Below are positions 44,950-53,888 of a DNA stretch of 64,000 nucleotides, one piece after another. The stretch spans positions 244,726 through 308,725 of the forward strand of contig JALHMZ010000001.1 of the NCBI GenBank assembly GCA_022843785.1, given 5' to 3'. This DNA comes from Nitrospira sp. (GTDB lineage: Bacteria; Nitrospirota; Nitrospiria; Nitrospirales; Nitrospiraceae). The notes beneath the pieces were generated by a model. The model did no database searches. It had not been told where the DNA came from and saw nothing but the letters and a program-made list of their open reading frames with translations. The translations under genes were made by a program, and so were the position numbers. Numbering within the stretch: the first letter of the stretch is position 1; every line of letters starts with the position of its first letter.

Positions 44950-46347
44950 ATGGGTAAATCGCTTCCCATCTTTAACGGCCCTGCTCTGACAGGCGCGTTG
45001 GGCTCCATCCAACAGCAAGTCACTCAATTCTTCACACCGACACCCCAAGGCGAAGCTCCGCACGACGGGCGAACCGTCGATGACTTCAAGCCCTATCTGG
45101 TCGCTCTGAACCTGACCAAACGTTGCAACCTCAAATGTAACCATTGCTACCTCGACGCCACAACCAAAGCCGCAGGCGGCGACGACGAACTATCCACGGA
45201 AGAATGTTTCACGCTTATCGACCAAATTGCCGAGGTCAACAAGGGGTGCCTGCTCGTCATCACCGGAGGCGAGCCATTGGTGCGCCCGGACATCATCGAT
45301 ATCGCGCGCTATGCCGTGAAACTCGGCTTCATGGTTGTCTTTGGAACAAACGGGATGCTCATCGATGACCGGATGGCCAAAACGCTGGTCGAGATTGGCG
45401 TCATGGGCGTCGGCATCAGCATCGACTCGCTGGATCCGGCTAAACACAACGCCTTCCGCGGCGTCCCGGGTGCCTGGGAAGCGGCTGTAGCCGGAATCGA
45501 GGCCAGCAAACGCAACGGCCTCCAATTCCAGGTCCATTTCAGCGCGCAGCCGATGAATTACACGGAACTACCGACGGTCATCGACTGGGCCCATCAACTC
45601 GGCGCCCGCGTCTTGAATGTCTTTTTCATGGTCTGCACAGGGCGTGGAGAAGAATTGACCGATATCACCCCGGCTCAGTACGAAGAAGTGCTCGGGTACC
45701 TGGTCACGTGCCAGGACAATTACAAAGGCATGCTTGTCCGTGCCCGCTGTGCGCCGCACTTCAAACGACTGGCCTATGAAAAGGATCCGAATTCTCCGAT
45801 CACCAAGGCCACCGGTTATATGGGCGGCGGCTGTCTTGCCGGCACGAACTACGCCCGTGTGACACCCAACGGCGAATTGACGCCATGCCCCTATATGCCT
45901 CTCTCAGCCGGCAATGTCCGCCAGAACAGCTTCGCCGATCTCTGGGACAAGTCGGACGTGTTCAATTCGTTCCGGTACCCTCAACTCAAAGGCAAGTGCG
46001 GCGATTGCGAGTACACTGATATCTGCGGAGGCTGCCGCGCCCGCCCCTATGTCGACCATGGAGACTGGCTGGACGAAGATCAGTGGTGTCTCTATACACC
46101 GAAAGGCGGCGAGAAAATCAAGGTTGCGTTCAATACGCCGGAAGAGTCCGAGGTAGCCTGGGACGACGCCTCAGCGCTCCGTCTCAGCCGCATCCCATAC
46201 TTCCTTCGCGCCATGGTGAAAAAAGGGGTCGAGAAGCACGCCCGCGAGAATAACGTCCCTTTCATTACCATCGAGTTGATGGAAGAACTCCGCAAAAAGC
46301 GATTCGGAAACGACGTCCCGGTCTTTAAATTCGATCGTGAAACGTAA
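44950..46347 (+). CDS. Radical SAM/SPASM protein with C-terminal PCP_red domain (AhbD/NirJ-like)
   Basis: The 465-aa protein has the radical SAM site C59-x3-C63-x2-C66 (TKRCNLKCNHCYLD) and GGEPLVRPD, then a SPASM-type auxiliary cluster region: CLAGTNYARVTPNGELTPCP, CGDCEYTDICGGCRARPY and a later cysteine. This arrangement resembles heme-pathway radical SAM enzymes (NirJ, AhbC/AhbD), which cleave propionate side chains of tetrapyrroles. A PCP_red domain closes the protein (about 400-450: WDDASALRLSRIPYFLRAMV, HARENN). The last codons lie in a repeat arm. Its pairing with the PCP_red fusion upstream argues for a shared substrate or carrier. Confidence 0.88.
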   Translation: MGKSLPIFNGPALTGALGSIQQQVTQFFTPTPQGEAPHDGRTVDDFKPYLVALNLTKRCNLKCNHCYLDATTKAAGGDDELSTEECFTLIDQIAEVNKGCLLVITGGEPLVRPDIIDIARYAVKLGFMVVFGTNGMLIDDRMAKTLVEIGVMGVGISIDSLDPAKHNAFRGVPGAWEAAVAGIEASKRNGLQFQVHFSAQPMNYTELPTVIDWAHQLGARVLNVFFMVCTGRGEELTDITPAQYEEVLGYLVTCQDNYKGMLVRARCAPHFKRLAYEKDPNSPITKATGYMGGGCLAGTNYARVTPNGELTPCPYMPLSAGNVRQNSFADLWDKSDVFNSFRYPQLKGKCGDCEYTDICGGCRARPYVDHGDWLDEDQWCLYTPKGGEKIKVAFNTPEESEVAWDDASALRLSRIPYFLRAMVKKGVEKHARENNVPFITIELMEELRKKRFGNDVPVFKFDRET

Positions 46348-46421
46348 CCCGTGAGACGCAAACAGTTCCGGCTCCCGGAGTCTTGCCTTATCCCTGACCC
46401 TTCACCCTTTCACGTTTCACG
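46336..46421. repeat. Palindromic heptad repeat element, copy overlapping a stop codon
   Basis: CGTGAAACG (46336-46344) includes the last codons of the radical SAM gene, and CGTTTCACG (46413-46421) lies just before the next start. The loop shares cggagtcttgcc with the 6312-6393 element, showing they are one family. Confidence 0.8.
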
Positions 46422-46430
46422 GCACTAGCG

Positions 46431-46940
46431 ATGGACGCTCTGGAAAGCATAGTCATCGATCTCAACCAGCTGATTCCGATCATCAACCATTGGTTTCATC
46501 TTCTCTCGGCAGTCATTTGGATCGGCGGGTTGGCCTTTCTCGTCCTGGCAGTCACGCCAGGCCTGAAACAAGCCGTTGCCAAAGATCAGATCAAGCCCAT
46601 TACCGATGCGTTCTACCAGCACTACAAGAAAGTCGCCGGGATTCTCCTGCTTATCTTGCTGTTCACCGGCGGTGTGAACCTCCATTACGTCAACCAGGTC
46701 GTCACCTCGCAGACCGGCGTCGGCATACCGCACCATGCCAAATACCTGATGGTCTTGATGATCAAGCTTCTTCTCGTGCTGGGCCTCCTGACGCTGTTTC
46801 TGTATACGGTCATTTTCAAGTCAGACGACGAGGCCGATGAGGGAGAGTCCTATGAAGCCATCCCTTTTCAACGCGCCGCCCTCTGGATGGGATTTTTTAT
46901 CATTCTCTGCGCAGCTGCCATGAAACATCTGCACCAGTAA
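46431..46940 (+). CDS. CopD/HemJ-like four-helix membrane protein
   Basis: The 169-aa protein has four membrane helices. Histidines at helix ends (NHWFHLLSAVIWIGGLAFL, PHHAKYLMVLMIKLLLV, AAAMKHLHQ) are placed as in the CopD and HemJ (UPF0093) families, where they bind heme or copper. HemJ is a protoporphyrinogen oxidase; CopD-like proteins are linked to copper or heme. Its position as last gene of the radical SAM/PCP_red cluster supports a heme-related role, but the similarity is weak and the assignment tentative. The start follows a repeat arm with no strong ribosome site. Confidence 0.7.
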   Translation: MDALESIVIDLNQLIPIINHWFHLLSAVIWIGGLAFLVLAVTPGLKQAVAKDQIKPITDAFYQHYKKVAGILLLILLFTGGVNLHYVNQVVTSQTGVGIPHHAKYLMVLMIKLLLVLGLLTLFLYTVIFKSDDEADEGESYEAIPFQRAALWMGFFIILCAAAMKHLHQ

Positions 46941-47138
46941 CGTCTATCCTCCTCAACCATTCCTTGCCAGCTATAGAGAGTAGTATTGGACCTTACTGGG
47001 GGGGACGTCTTTACAGGCCCTGACTCGGAAGCACCCCACAGCAGGATTCGGGGAGGCTAGACCTGAGCGAGAATCTGACTCATCCCCGTTCGGCCTTAAC
47101 CGATATCGTGATCTTCCGGCAATCCTGCCGGCCCACGC

Positions 47139-47900
47139 CTATCTGGATTGCTTTGAGCCGGAGCGCGCACGCTTGAAGACTCCTTTGAGACCGAAGTACC
47201 CGATGGAGTCTTTTAGATTTGAATAGAGCCGCTTGACGGGATTCATGTCTGGATTCGTCACATATTCCATTGTCAGGGCAATCCGCTCTTCTCCCTCCGC
47301 CAATGGTGTGACAGCATGCCACAGCTTATCACCGTTGAAGATCACCATGTCGCCTGGCTCGGTCACCAATTCAAGGTGGCGCGGCTGTTTCGATGGGTCG
47401 TCCTTAAACAGTTCGCACACCAACTTGCAGTGAGTCGATCGGTCGACCAACCCCATCAAGATCGTGTAGCGCGCCCCTTTGTAGTACGAGGTATCGTAAT
47501 GAAACCCGATGTGATCGCCCGGTTCGGTATAGTAATAGAGCGCGCACGAATGCGGATCATCATCCGGACAGAACGTCAATTTGGCGTCAACAAGCCCGCT
47601 CAAGAACGACTTGAAGGGGTCCGACCGGTAGAGATCTAGAAACCGGGGAGCCTTTTCCTGCACCGTATAATAGCTGACGCTCCCTCCCTTTTTATGGCCC
47701 GGGATATAGTTCCGATTGAGTTCCCCCTTCACTCCCTGAGCCTGAGGCACCAGCGTATCCTCGACGAACGCTCTCGGCAGGAATTGTTTGATGACCAGAA
47801 ACTCATTCTGATCCCAATACTCACGACGAAGACGTTCAACGTCCAATCTTGCCACCGCCCGCTCGACTGCTTCTGCCACAACACTCGCTTGAACCGTCAT
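47139..47900 (-). CDS. 2-oxoglutarate/Fe(II)-dependent oxygenase
   Basis: The 253-aa protein shows the facial triad of Fe(II)/2OG dioxygenases: HxD in GFHYDTSYYKG, distal histidine in DKLWHAVTPL and the 2OG-binding arginine in ERIALTMEYV. Other landmarks are ARYTILMGLVDRSTHCKLVC and GDMVIFNGD. It resembles prolyl/lysyl hydroxylase-like or small-molecule hydroxylases; the substrate is not evident and neither neighbour suggests one. The ~200-nt gap between this gene and the CopD-like gene has no gene. Confidence 0.85.
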   Translation of the reverse strand: MTVQASVVAEAVERAVARLDVERLRREYWDQNEFLVIKQFLPRAFVEDTLVPQAQGVKGELNRNYIPGHKKGGSVSYYTVQEKAPRFLDLYRSDPFKSFLSGLVDAKLTFCPDDDPHSCALYYYTEPGDHIGFHYDTSYYKGARYTILMGLVDRSTHCKLVCELFKDDPSKQPRHLELVTEPGDMVIFNGDKLWHAVTPLAEGEERIALTMEYVTNPDMNPVKRLYSNLKDSIGYFGLKGVFKRARSGSKQSR

Positions 47901-48013
47901 AGCTCCGAATACCCCTCTGACGCTCGTGGTCTCACGTCAACCACCACTCGTCATCAACCCCCAAATCGATGCTTCATGAATGATACATAACCCTCTGCTG
48001 CATGCCAGTGCCG

Positions 48014-48721
48014 CTATGGCCCATTCAACACCGGAGCCTTGACGACTTCGACATCCGGCGGGGCTTTGAAATCAAACACCTCGTTCCCTAATCCGGCATT
48101 CGGTTTCAACCCTGAAAACTCAAACGTGGCCACATTGCCGCTGATCTCGTACAACGAGACAGTGCGAAGAAAATACGTCTTCGGAAATACTTCCACAACG
48201 ATCCGCTGAAGATTCCTCGATGGCTCCTGCTCCTTGGACTTAGGAAACAACGTGATCAAGCGAACACCGCCGGTTCCCCGCTCGTTCCCCGGCGTCGGCT
48301 CGACATCGAATGATTGGCTCAAACTGGCTGCCCCCTGTAGAAGCTCCAACGGGGCCTGGGATGCCGCCATCTGTGTCAATTTTCCGACCAACACCTGTTT
48401 GTGCTCCGGCACATAGACCCTGACATCGTCCCCGTTCACATAAATTTCTTCGTGCGCGGGATCAAGATAGTCCCACCGCAGTCGGCCCGGCTTCTTGAGA
48501 TACACCTTGCCGGACGAGATCACTGGACGCTCGAATCCTTCTATCCTCGTCTTCTGGACAAAATCCGCTTGGAGATCCTTGGTTTTTTCATAGCGCGCCT
48601 GGATCTGCTTCACGACGTCACGGACCTCCTGAAACGCCTTGTCGTCAGTTGGTCCCTCGACTCCGACAGCCGGGGAGGCACACAACAGACCGAGCAGGAC
48701 CAGAGACCAGTAGCGGTTCAT
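48014..48721 (-). CDS. lolA: Outer membrane lipoprotein carrier protein LolA
   Basis: LolA is the periplasmic chaperone that takes lipoproteins from LolCDE to the outer membrane. The 235-aa precursor has a signal peptide (LVLLGLLCASPAVGVEG). The LolA fold pattern follows: RYEKTKDLQADFVQKTRI, GKVYLKKPGRLRWDYLDP, NGDDVRVYVPEHKQV and the late sheet EVFPKTYFLRTVSLYEI with NVATFEFSGLKPN. Its start overlaps the ftsK stop by 4 nt, a common ftsK-lolA pairing. Confidence 0.93.
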   Translation of the reverse strand: MNRYWSLVLLGLLCASPAVGVEGPTDDKAFQEVRDVVKQIQARYEKTKDLQADFVQKTRIEGFERPVISSGKVYLKKPGRLRWDYLDPAHEEIYVNGDDVRVYVPEHKQVLVGKLTQMAASQAPLELLQGAASLSQSFDVEPTPGNERGTGGVRLITLFPKSKEQEPSRNLQRIVVEVFPKTYFLRTVSLYEISGNVATFEFSGLKPNAGLGNEVFDFKAPPDVEVVKAPVLNGP

Positions 48722-51144
48722 GCTTCTGCCGCTCCGACCGGCCCACGCCGGCCCAGCACTTCACGGCGTCCATCCCGCCCCGCCGCGCCGACGATCCCCT
48801 CCGTCTCCATCTGCTCAATCATACGGGCGGCTCGCGGGTAGCCGACACGTAGCCGGCGCTGAATCAGCGAGGCCGACGCTTGCCCCGTCGTCAGCACCAG
48901 ATCTTTGGCCTGTTCATACACCTCATCTTTTTCCTCTTCCTTGGCTGCCTCTTCCGACTGCAGCGATTGCAGTTCCTGATTATACGTCGGCAGTGCCTGC
49001 TTCTTCACAAAGTCGACGACAGCACCCACATCGTCATCCGACACGAACGATCCATGCAAACGAGCAAGTCGACCTGTTCCGGAGGCCAGATACAGCATGT
49101 CGCCCCGGCCAAGTAGCGCCTCCGCGCCATTGGCATCCAAAATCGTCCGCGAATCGGTCTTTGAAGAAACCTGGAACGCAATGCGCGCGGGGAAATTGGC
49201 CTTGATCAATCCGGTCAATACGTCAACAGACGGCCGCTGTGTGGCCAACACGAGATGGATACCGGATGCCCGCGCCATCTGCGCGAGCCGTGCAATTTTG
49301 TCTTCCACGTCCTTGGGAGCCACCATCATCAAATCAGCTAATTCATCGATCATCACCACGATATACGGCAGCGGCTCCGGCGGCGTCGGGGCAGGCCGCA
49401 TACAACCAGGCTCACCCTCGGCAATCGCCGTCTCACCGGCAGACAGCCGTTGCTCTTCGGAAAGAAACTGCATCGGCAGTTCCTGTTGCTCGACGGGTGG
49501 CACGGTCCGGTCGGCGAACGCCTCGTGCAAACCGGCAATTTTTCGATTGTAGGAATCAATATTCCGCACCCCGGCCTCTGCCAGGAGCTTGTACCGGCGT
49601 TCCATCTCAGCCACAACCCACCCCAGCCCCTTGGCCGCCGACTTGGGATCCGTGATCACAGGCCGCAAGAGATGCGGAATACCCTCATACGAATGAAATT
49701 CCAGCATCTTCGGGTCGATGAGTAACAGCTTAACCTCGCTCGGTTTTGCAGAAAAGAGAATGCTTAACAGCATCGTATTCAGGCTAACGCTCTTGCCGGC
49801 CCCGGTCGCGCCTGCAACGAGAAGATGCGGCATCGTTTTGAGATCTGCGGTGACCGGTGCGCCGAAAATATCCTTTCCCAATGCCAGCGTCAGTCTCGAA
49901 CGAGCCCGCGTGAAGGTCTCGCTCATCAAGACTTCCTTAAGCGATACCGTTTCTCGGGAACGATTCGGCACCTCGATCCCCACCACCGACTTACCGGGCA
50001 ACGGTGCAACGATACGAAGACTCACGGCTTTGAGCGCCAGCGCTAAATCGTCGGCAAGACTGACGATGCGCGCCACCTTAGTGCCGGGCGCCGGTTCAAA
50101 CTCATACATCGTCACCACCGGACCCGGTCGCACTTCTGTCACCCTGCCGTCGATGCCGAAACTGGCCAGAGCCTTTGATAGGACCTCCGACTGAGCCTTC
50201 AGTTCCTCATCGTCCATGCGGCTTATGGGACCAGAGGGATCGCTGAGTATGGCTTCGGCATCAGGCAAACGGTACTCACCGGCCTCGACCGGTGCAGCCA
50301 CAATTTCCGGTTCGAGCTCTTCTTCCTCCACCGCAATGGACGGAGGCATGAGAGCCTGCTGAATAACAGGCGGTGCTGAAACAAAGACCGGCTCTCTCTC
50401 TTCTTCCGGCTCGGCGCTCGGATCCGCGTCCCTACCGGCCTGAATTCGTTTGGACCTCTTCGCCGGCTCACTCCGCGTACTACTCGCTTCCGGTTCTTCC
50501 GCCGAGCGCTCCGGAATCGCCGCGGCCAACCGTTCTCGGAGCCCTGCCCAACGTTGAGGTATTCGACGGACCGCTTCCCCGATCGACAACGGGGTGGTGA
50601 ACAAGAGGGAGACAAGAAATCCTGCGATAATGAGAATGTGCGCGCCGGTGCCGGCAAACACGGCCCGAAGCCCATCCCCAACTAGTTGACCAACGGCTCC
50701 GCCAGGCATACCACGAGAAATCATTCCACTCGCCAATGTCGGAATGGCCGTCGTTTCAAGATGAAGAAATGCGCTCAGAAAGAATACAGCAGCCAGGGAG
50801 CTCCCGGCCGTCCTAATGCGGATACTGGCGGGGGTCTGCGAGAAACAGCGGATTCCAAGCCGGCCCAACAAGAGGGGAAATAGATAGGCCGCCCCGCCGA
50901 TCAGATAAAATAATCCGCCGGCCAACAGTGCGCCGAAGGAACCGATGAGATTCCGTGGCGGTCTGGACGCCGGATCCCCCGCTGCGACGGTATGCGCCTC
51001 ACCCGGTACGAACGAGAGGAGACTCAGCAGCATCAGCAGGCTGATCGCGATCAAGACCACGCCGATCACTTCGCGCTGAAGATGAGAAGGCGGAGAAGGG
51101 GCCTGGCGGGCTTCACGCCGCTTGACCGAGGCAGTAACAGCCAT
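48718..51144 (-). CDS. ftsK: DNA translocase FtsK/SpoIIIE
   Basis: FtsK pumps chromosomal DNA through the closing septum and activates dimer resolution. The 808-aa protein has four N-terminal membrane helices (~25-190), a charged linker rich in E and P (~205-290), the RecA-like motor with Walker A GATGAGKSVSLN and Walker B VVMIDELADLMMVA, and the C-terminal winged-helix gamma domain (DLVLTTGQASASLIQRRLRV, GYPRAARMIEQMETEGIVG), which reads the polar KOPS sequences. Its linker is short compared with E. coli. It overlaps lolA. Confidence 0.96.
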   Translation of the reverse strand: MAVTASVKRREARQAPSPPSHLQREVIGVVLIAISLLMLLSLLSFVPGEAHTVAAGDPASRPPRNLIGSFGALLAGGLFYLIGGAAYLFPLLLGRLGIRCFSQTPASIRIRTAGSSLAAVFFLSAFLHLETTAIPTLASGMISRGMPGGAVGQLVGDGLRAVFAGTGAHILIIAGFLVSLLFTTPLSIGEAVRRIPQRWAGLRERLAAAIPERSAEEPEASSTRSEPAKRSKRIQAGRDADPSAEPEEEREPVFVSAPPVIQQALMPPSIAVEEEELEPEIVAAPVEAGEYRLPDAEAILSDPSGPISRMDDEELKAQSEVLSKALASFGIDGRVTEVRPGPVVTMYEFEPAPGTKVARIVSLADDLALALKAVSLRIVAPLPGKSVVGIEVPNRSRETVSLKEVLMSETFTRARSRLTLALGKDIFGAPVTADLKTMPHLLVAGATGAGKSVSLNTMLLSILFSAKPSEVKLLLIDPKMLEFHSYEGIPHLLRPVITDPKSAAKGLGWVVAEMERRYKLLAEAGVRNIDSYNRKIAGLHEAFADRTVPPVEQQELPMQFLSEEQRLSAGETAIAEGEPGCMRPAPTPPEPLPYIVVMIDELADLMMVAPKDVEDKIARLAQMARASGIHLVLATQRPSVDVLTGLIKANFPARIAFQVSSKTDSRTILDANGAEALLGRGDMLYLASGTGRLARLHGSFVSDDDVGAVVDFVKKQALPTYNQELQSLQSEEAAKEEEKDEVYEQAKDLVLTTGQASASLIQRRLRVGYPRAARMIEQMETEGIVGAAGRDGRREVLGRRGPVGAAEA

Positions 51145-51312
51145 GTCGCGGATGCTAACACAGGGGAAAAGTCATTTCAAACAAGGAGGAGCTGGGGGAC
51201 AAAGAAGAGCCAGCCGATTATGACGGTATCTACCCTTGCGTCTACTCATTCTTCATGAGAACGAACTGGGCAGAGTAATCAGACGCCCGACCAGTGTGCA
51301 TCGAGAGTCGGA

Positions 51313-51966
51313 TCAGAATCGATAATTGAGCTCGAACAGGTGAATATCGACGCCGAGCGATTTTGAACCATACATGGTGGCATCGGAGAAATGTTGGAAG
51401 CGGTACCCTGTATAAAAGTCGCTAATCAGATTCATTCCAAAACCTATGGTGCCGACAATTTGCGCCGGCCCTCCGAAGTCCTGCGCGCCAAACTTATATC
51501 TGCTGAACAATCCTGCGCCGGCGCCAACGTCCATGGAGACGGCCTCGTTTGGAGTGCTGAGGGTGAGGCACGGGACAACCGTCACCATGAAGGCCGTGTC
51601 GCTCAGTGATACGAGTTGCCCGGCTGAACTGTGCAACCGCATCTCGAGCCTCATACCGGTCAACGGTTCCCGCCATCCCAATGGAAGACCCAATACTGCG
51701 GCAACATCATACTGCTGGAAGTCTTCTATTTGATCTTTGCCGAATGGAGATTTCCCGCTCACGCCGACTCGGGGCCCCACTCGAATGAGTGTGATCGCAT
51801 TCCGTTGCTCCTCATACGAAACGCCTCTCTCAGTGATATCTGTGTCGGCCACATGCGATCGCGACCCAATCATTGCAATCATCATAGGCTCTGCCCAGAC
51901 CGTAGAGGAACCCATCCCGATCAACAGGATACTCAGGGCCAAACACTGGAGAGAAAAGAAGCGCAT
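51313..51966 (-). CDS. PagL-like lipid A deacylase (acyloxyacyl hydrolase)
   Basis: The 217-aa protein has a signal peptide (LSILLIGMGSSTVWAEP) and an eight-strand barrel profile with terminal LFELNYRF. The PagL-type catalytic region is present near the C terminus: GYRFQHFSDATMYGSKSLGV with the adjacent His-Ser. PagL removes the 3-O acyl chain of lipid A in the outer membrane. No regulator is adjacent. The similarity is confined mostly to the C-terminal part, usual for this family. Confidence 0.8.
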   Translation of the reverse strand: MRFFSLQCLALSILLIGMGSSTVWAEPMMIAMIGSRSHVADTDITERGVSYEEQRNAITLIRVGPRVGVSGKSPFGKDQIEDFQQYDVAAVLGLPLGWREPLTGMRLEMRLHSSAGQLVSLSDTAFMVTVVPCLTLSTPNEAVSMDVGAGAGLFSRYKFGAQDFGGPAQIVGTIGFGMNLISDFYTGYRFQHFSDATMYGSKSLGVDIHLFELNYRF

Positions 51967-52333
51967 AATCGGCCTCGACCGAGATAATGTCCGTGTCTAT
52001 TGGCAGAAACAGGAACGACCATGCCCTGTAGCGGGAGAAATCCTGACCGCTCAACCGTCATGTGGACTGCTGGTGGGAAAGGCTCGCTCTACCTAGAGCA
52101 ATACACGAGCCACGCTTTGATCAGTGAGGCCGCAAATAACTTCTGAGCAATACCAGTCACTTACGGCCGCCAACGCAAATGTATTGGGAAGCCTTTCCAC
52201 GAGACCATCCAAGTCTGTTCAGAAATGAACCGCACACGGGAGGAATGAAACGCCGGATCAGCTCAGTCGCGGCTCGCAGAGCCACAATGATTTCAGCAGA
52301 ATCCTTCGTCACTAAGGGGAACTCGGCTACAGA
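51967..52333. other. Non-coding gap between pagL-like gene and phoU
   Basis: In 367 bases I see no supported gene or clear terminator. The right end is purine rich (GAGGAGACAGGAGGCGAGG) beyond the phoU stop. Confidence 0.5.
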
Positions 52334-53005
52334 CTAGGAGGAGACAGGAGGCGAGGTATGGCGGATGATCTTTCCTTCAACAAGGTATACCACCAATTCG
52401 GCAATGTTCGTGGCATGATCGGCCACTCGCTCAATGTACTTGGCGATGAAGCTTAAGCGAATCGCGCGTGAGATCGTATGGGGGTCCTCGATCATAAAGG
52501 ACAATAGTTCACGAAATATCTGTTCCATCAGTTCATCCACGAGATCATCGTGCGCGAGTACTTTCCGGGCCAATGCCGAGTCGTCCTTGACAAAAGCGTC
52601 GATGCTCTCCTTCACCATAATCCGAGCTAGGTTCCCCATCCTCGGAATGTCGATGTAGGGTTTGAGTTGTGGCTCCTCATTCAACTCGATCGTCCGCTCA
52701 CAGACATTTTCAGCCAGGTCGCTGATACGCTCAAGTTCGGTGGAAATCTTCATCCCCGTCGTCACCAGCCGCAAATCTCTTGCCGCAGGCTGATGCAGGG
52801 CCAGCAACCTGATGCAATCTTCGTCGATCTCCACATCCAGCGCATTGACCTTATGGTCCTGTTCGATGACACGGTGGGCCAAGGCCGAATCGCGCTTCAC
52901 CAGTGCAGCCAAGGCCTTATCGATCTGGTCTTCTGCCAGACTGGCCATGTGCACAAGTTTGGTCTTCAACTCGGCGAGTTCTTCGTCTAAGTGGCGGTGC
53001 GTCAT
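52334..53005 (-). CDS. phoU: Phosphate signalling protein PhoU
   Basis: PhoU links the Pst transporter to the PhoR kinase and represses the Pho regulon when phosphate is plentiful. It has 223 aa and two three-helix repeats: LVHMASLAEDQIDKALAALV, IDEDCIRLLALHQPAARDLR and DLAENVCERTIELNEEP in the first half; VAEHATNIAE-type VADHATNIAELVVYLVEGK closes the second, with metal-binding acidic residues in E/DxxxD spacing. It is the last gene of the pst operon, 5 nt after pstB. Confidence 0.95.
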   Translation of the reverse strand: MTHRHLDEELAELKTKLVHMASLAEDQIDKALAALVKRDSALAHRVIEQDHKVNALDVEIDEDCIRLLALHQPAARDLRLVTTGMKISTELERISDLAENVCERTIELNEEPQLKPYIDIPRMGNLARIMVKESIDAFVKDDSALARKVLAHDDLVDELMEQIFRELLSFMIEDPHTISRAIRLSFIAKYIERVADHATNIAELVVYLVEGKIIRHTSPPVSS

Positions 53006-53010
53006 CGTGT

Positions 53011-53880
53011 CTATCCGAATCGTCCTGTAATATAGTCTTCCGTCTGTTTTTTTGCGGGCGTGGTGAACATCTGTTTTGTAAGACCGAATTCCACCAGTTC
53101 ACCGAGATACATGAAAGCCGTCCAATCGGAAACCCGTGCCGCTTGCTGCATGTTATGTGTCACAATAATGACCGTCAGGTCTTGCTTCAAGGAAAAAAGC
53201 AATTCTTCAATCTTTGCGGTGGCCACAGGATCCAACGCCGAGCAGGGCTCATCCATCAGCAGGACATCCGGCTTGACTGCAAGCGCGCGGGCGATGCACA
53301 GCCGCTGTTGCTGACCTCCTGAGAGACCGAACGCACTGGCATGAAGACGATCCTTCACTTCATCCCACAATCCGGCCCCTTTGAGCCCTTGCTCAACAAT
53401 TTGATCCAGCTGATTGCGCTGCCGCATACCATGAAGGCGCGGCCCATAGGCCACATTCTCATAGATCGACTTGGGAAACGGGTTCGACTTTTGGAATACC
53501 ATCCCGACGCGCTTCCGCAGATCGGTCACATCCACATCGGGACCTAGAATATTGACCCCGTCGATCAGGACGGTTCCTTCCAAACGAGCGCCTTCGATCA
53601 GATCATTCAGACGATTGAGACAACGCAGCAAGGTAGATTTCCCGCAACCGGACGGCCCGATGAACGACGTGACCTGATTCTTTATGATCTGCGCATTAAT
53701 ATTGAAGAGCGACTGGTGCGCGCCATAATAGAAATTGATCTGATTCAAGCTGAGCTTGGCCTCTTGAATGCCGGCATTCTTGTCAGGCGGCTGCACATGC
53801 CGGTTCGGCACATCAGGGACTTGTGAATGGACGGTCGGCGCTGACGATGGCTCGTGTGCCGACAGAGGAGACGGATACAT
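53011..53880 (-). CDS. pstB: Phosphate ABC transporter ATP-binding protein PstB
   Basis: PstB (289 aa) is the ATPase of the high-affinity phosphate importer. Walker A is [19 protein letters not shown], signature [16 protein letters not shown], Walker [15 protein letters not shown]-loop IIVTHNM. The N terminus is about 35 residues longer than usual ([11 protein letters not shown]...), proline rich; the core starts at [15 protein letters not shown]. It lies between pstA and phoU with gaps of 8 and 5 nt. Confidence 0.95.
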   Translation of the reverse strand: MYPSPLSAHEPSSAPTVHSQVPDVPNRHVQPPDKNAGIQEAKLSLNQINFYYGAHQSLFNINAQIIKNQVTSFIGPSGCGKSTLLRCLNRLNDLIEGARLEGTVLIDGVNILGPDVDVTDLRKRVGMVFQKSNPFPKSIYENVAYGPRLHGMRQRNQLDQIVEQGLKGAGLWDEVKDRLHASAFGLSGGQQQRLCIARALAVKPDVLLMDEPCSALDPVATAKIEELLFSLKQDLTVIIVTHNMQQAARVSDWTAFMYLGELVEFGLTKQMFTTPAKKQTEDYITGRFG

Positions 53881-53888
53881 GGGATCTC

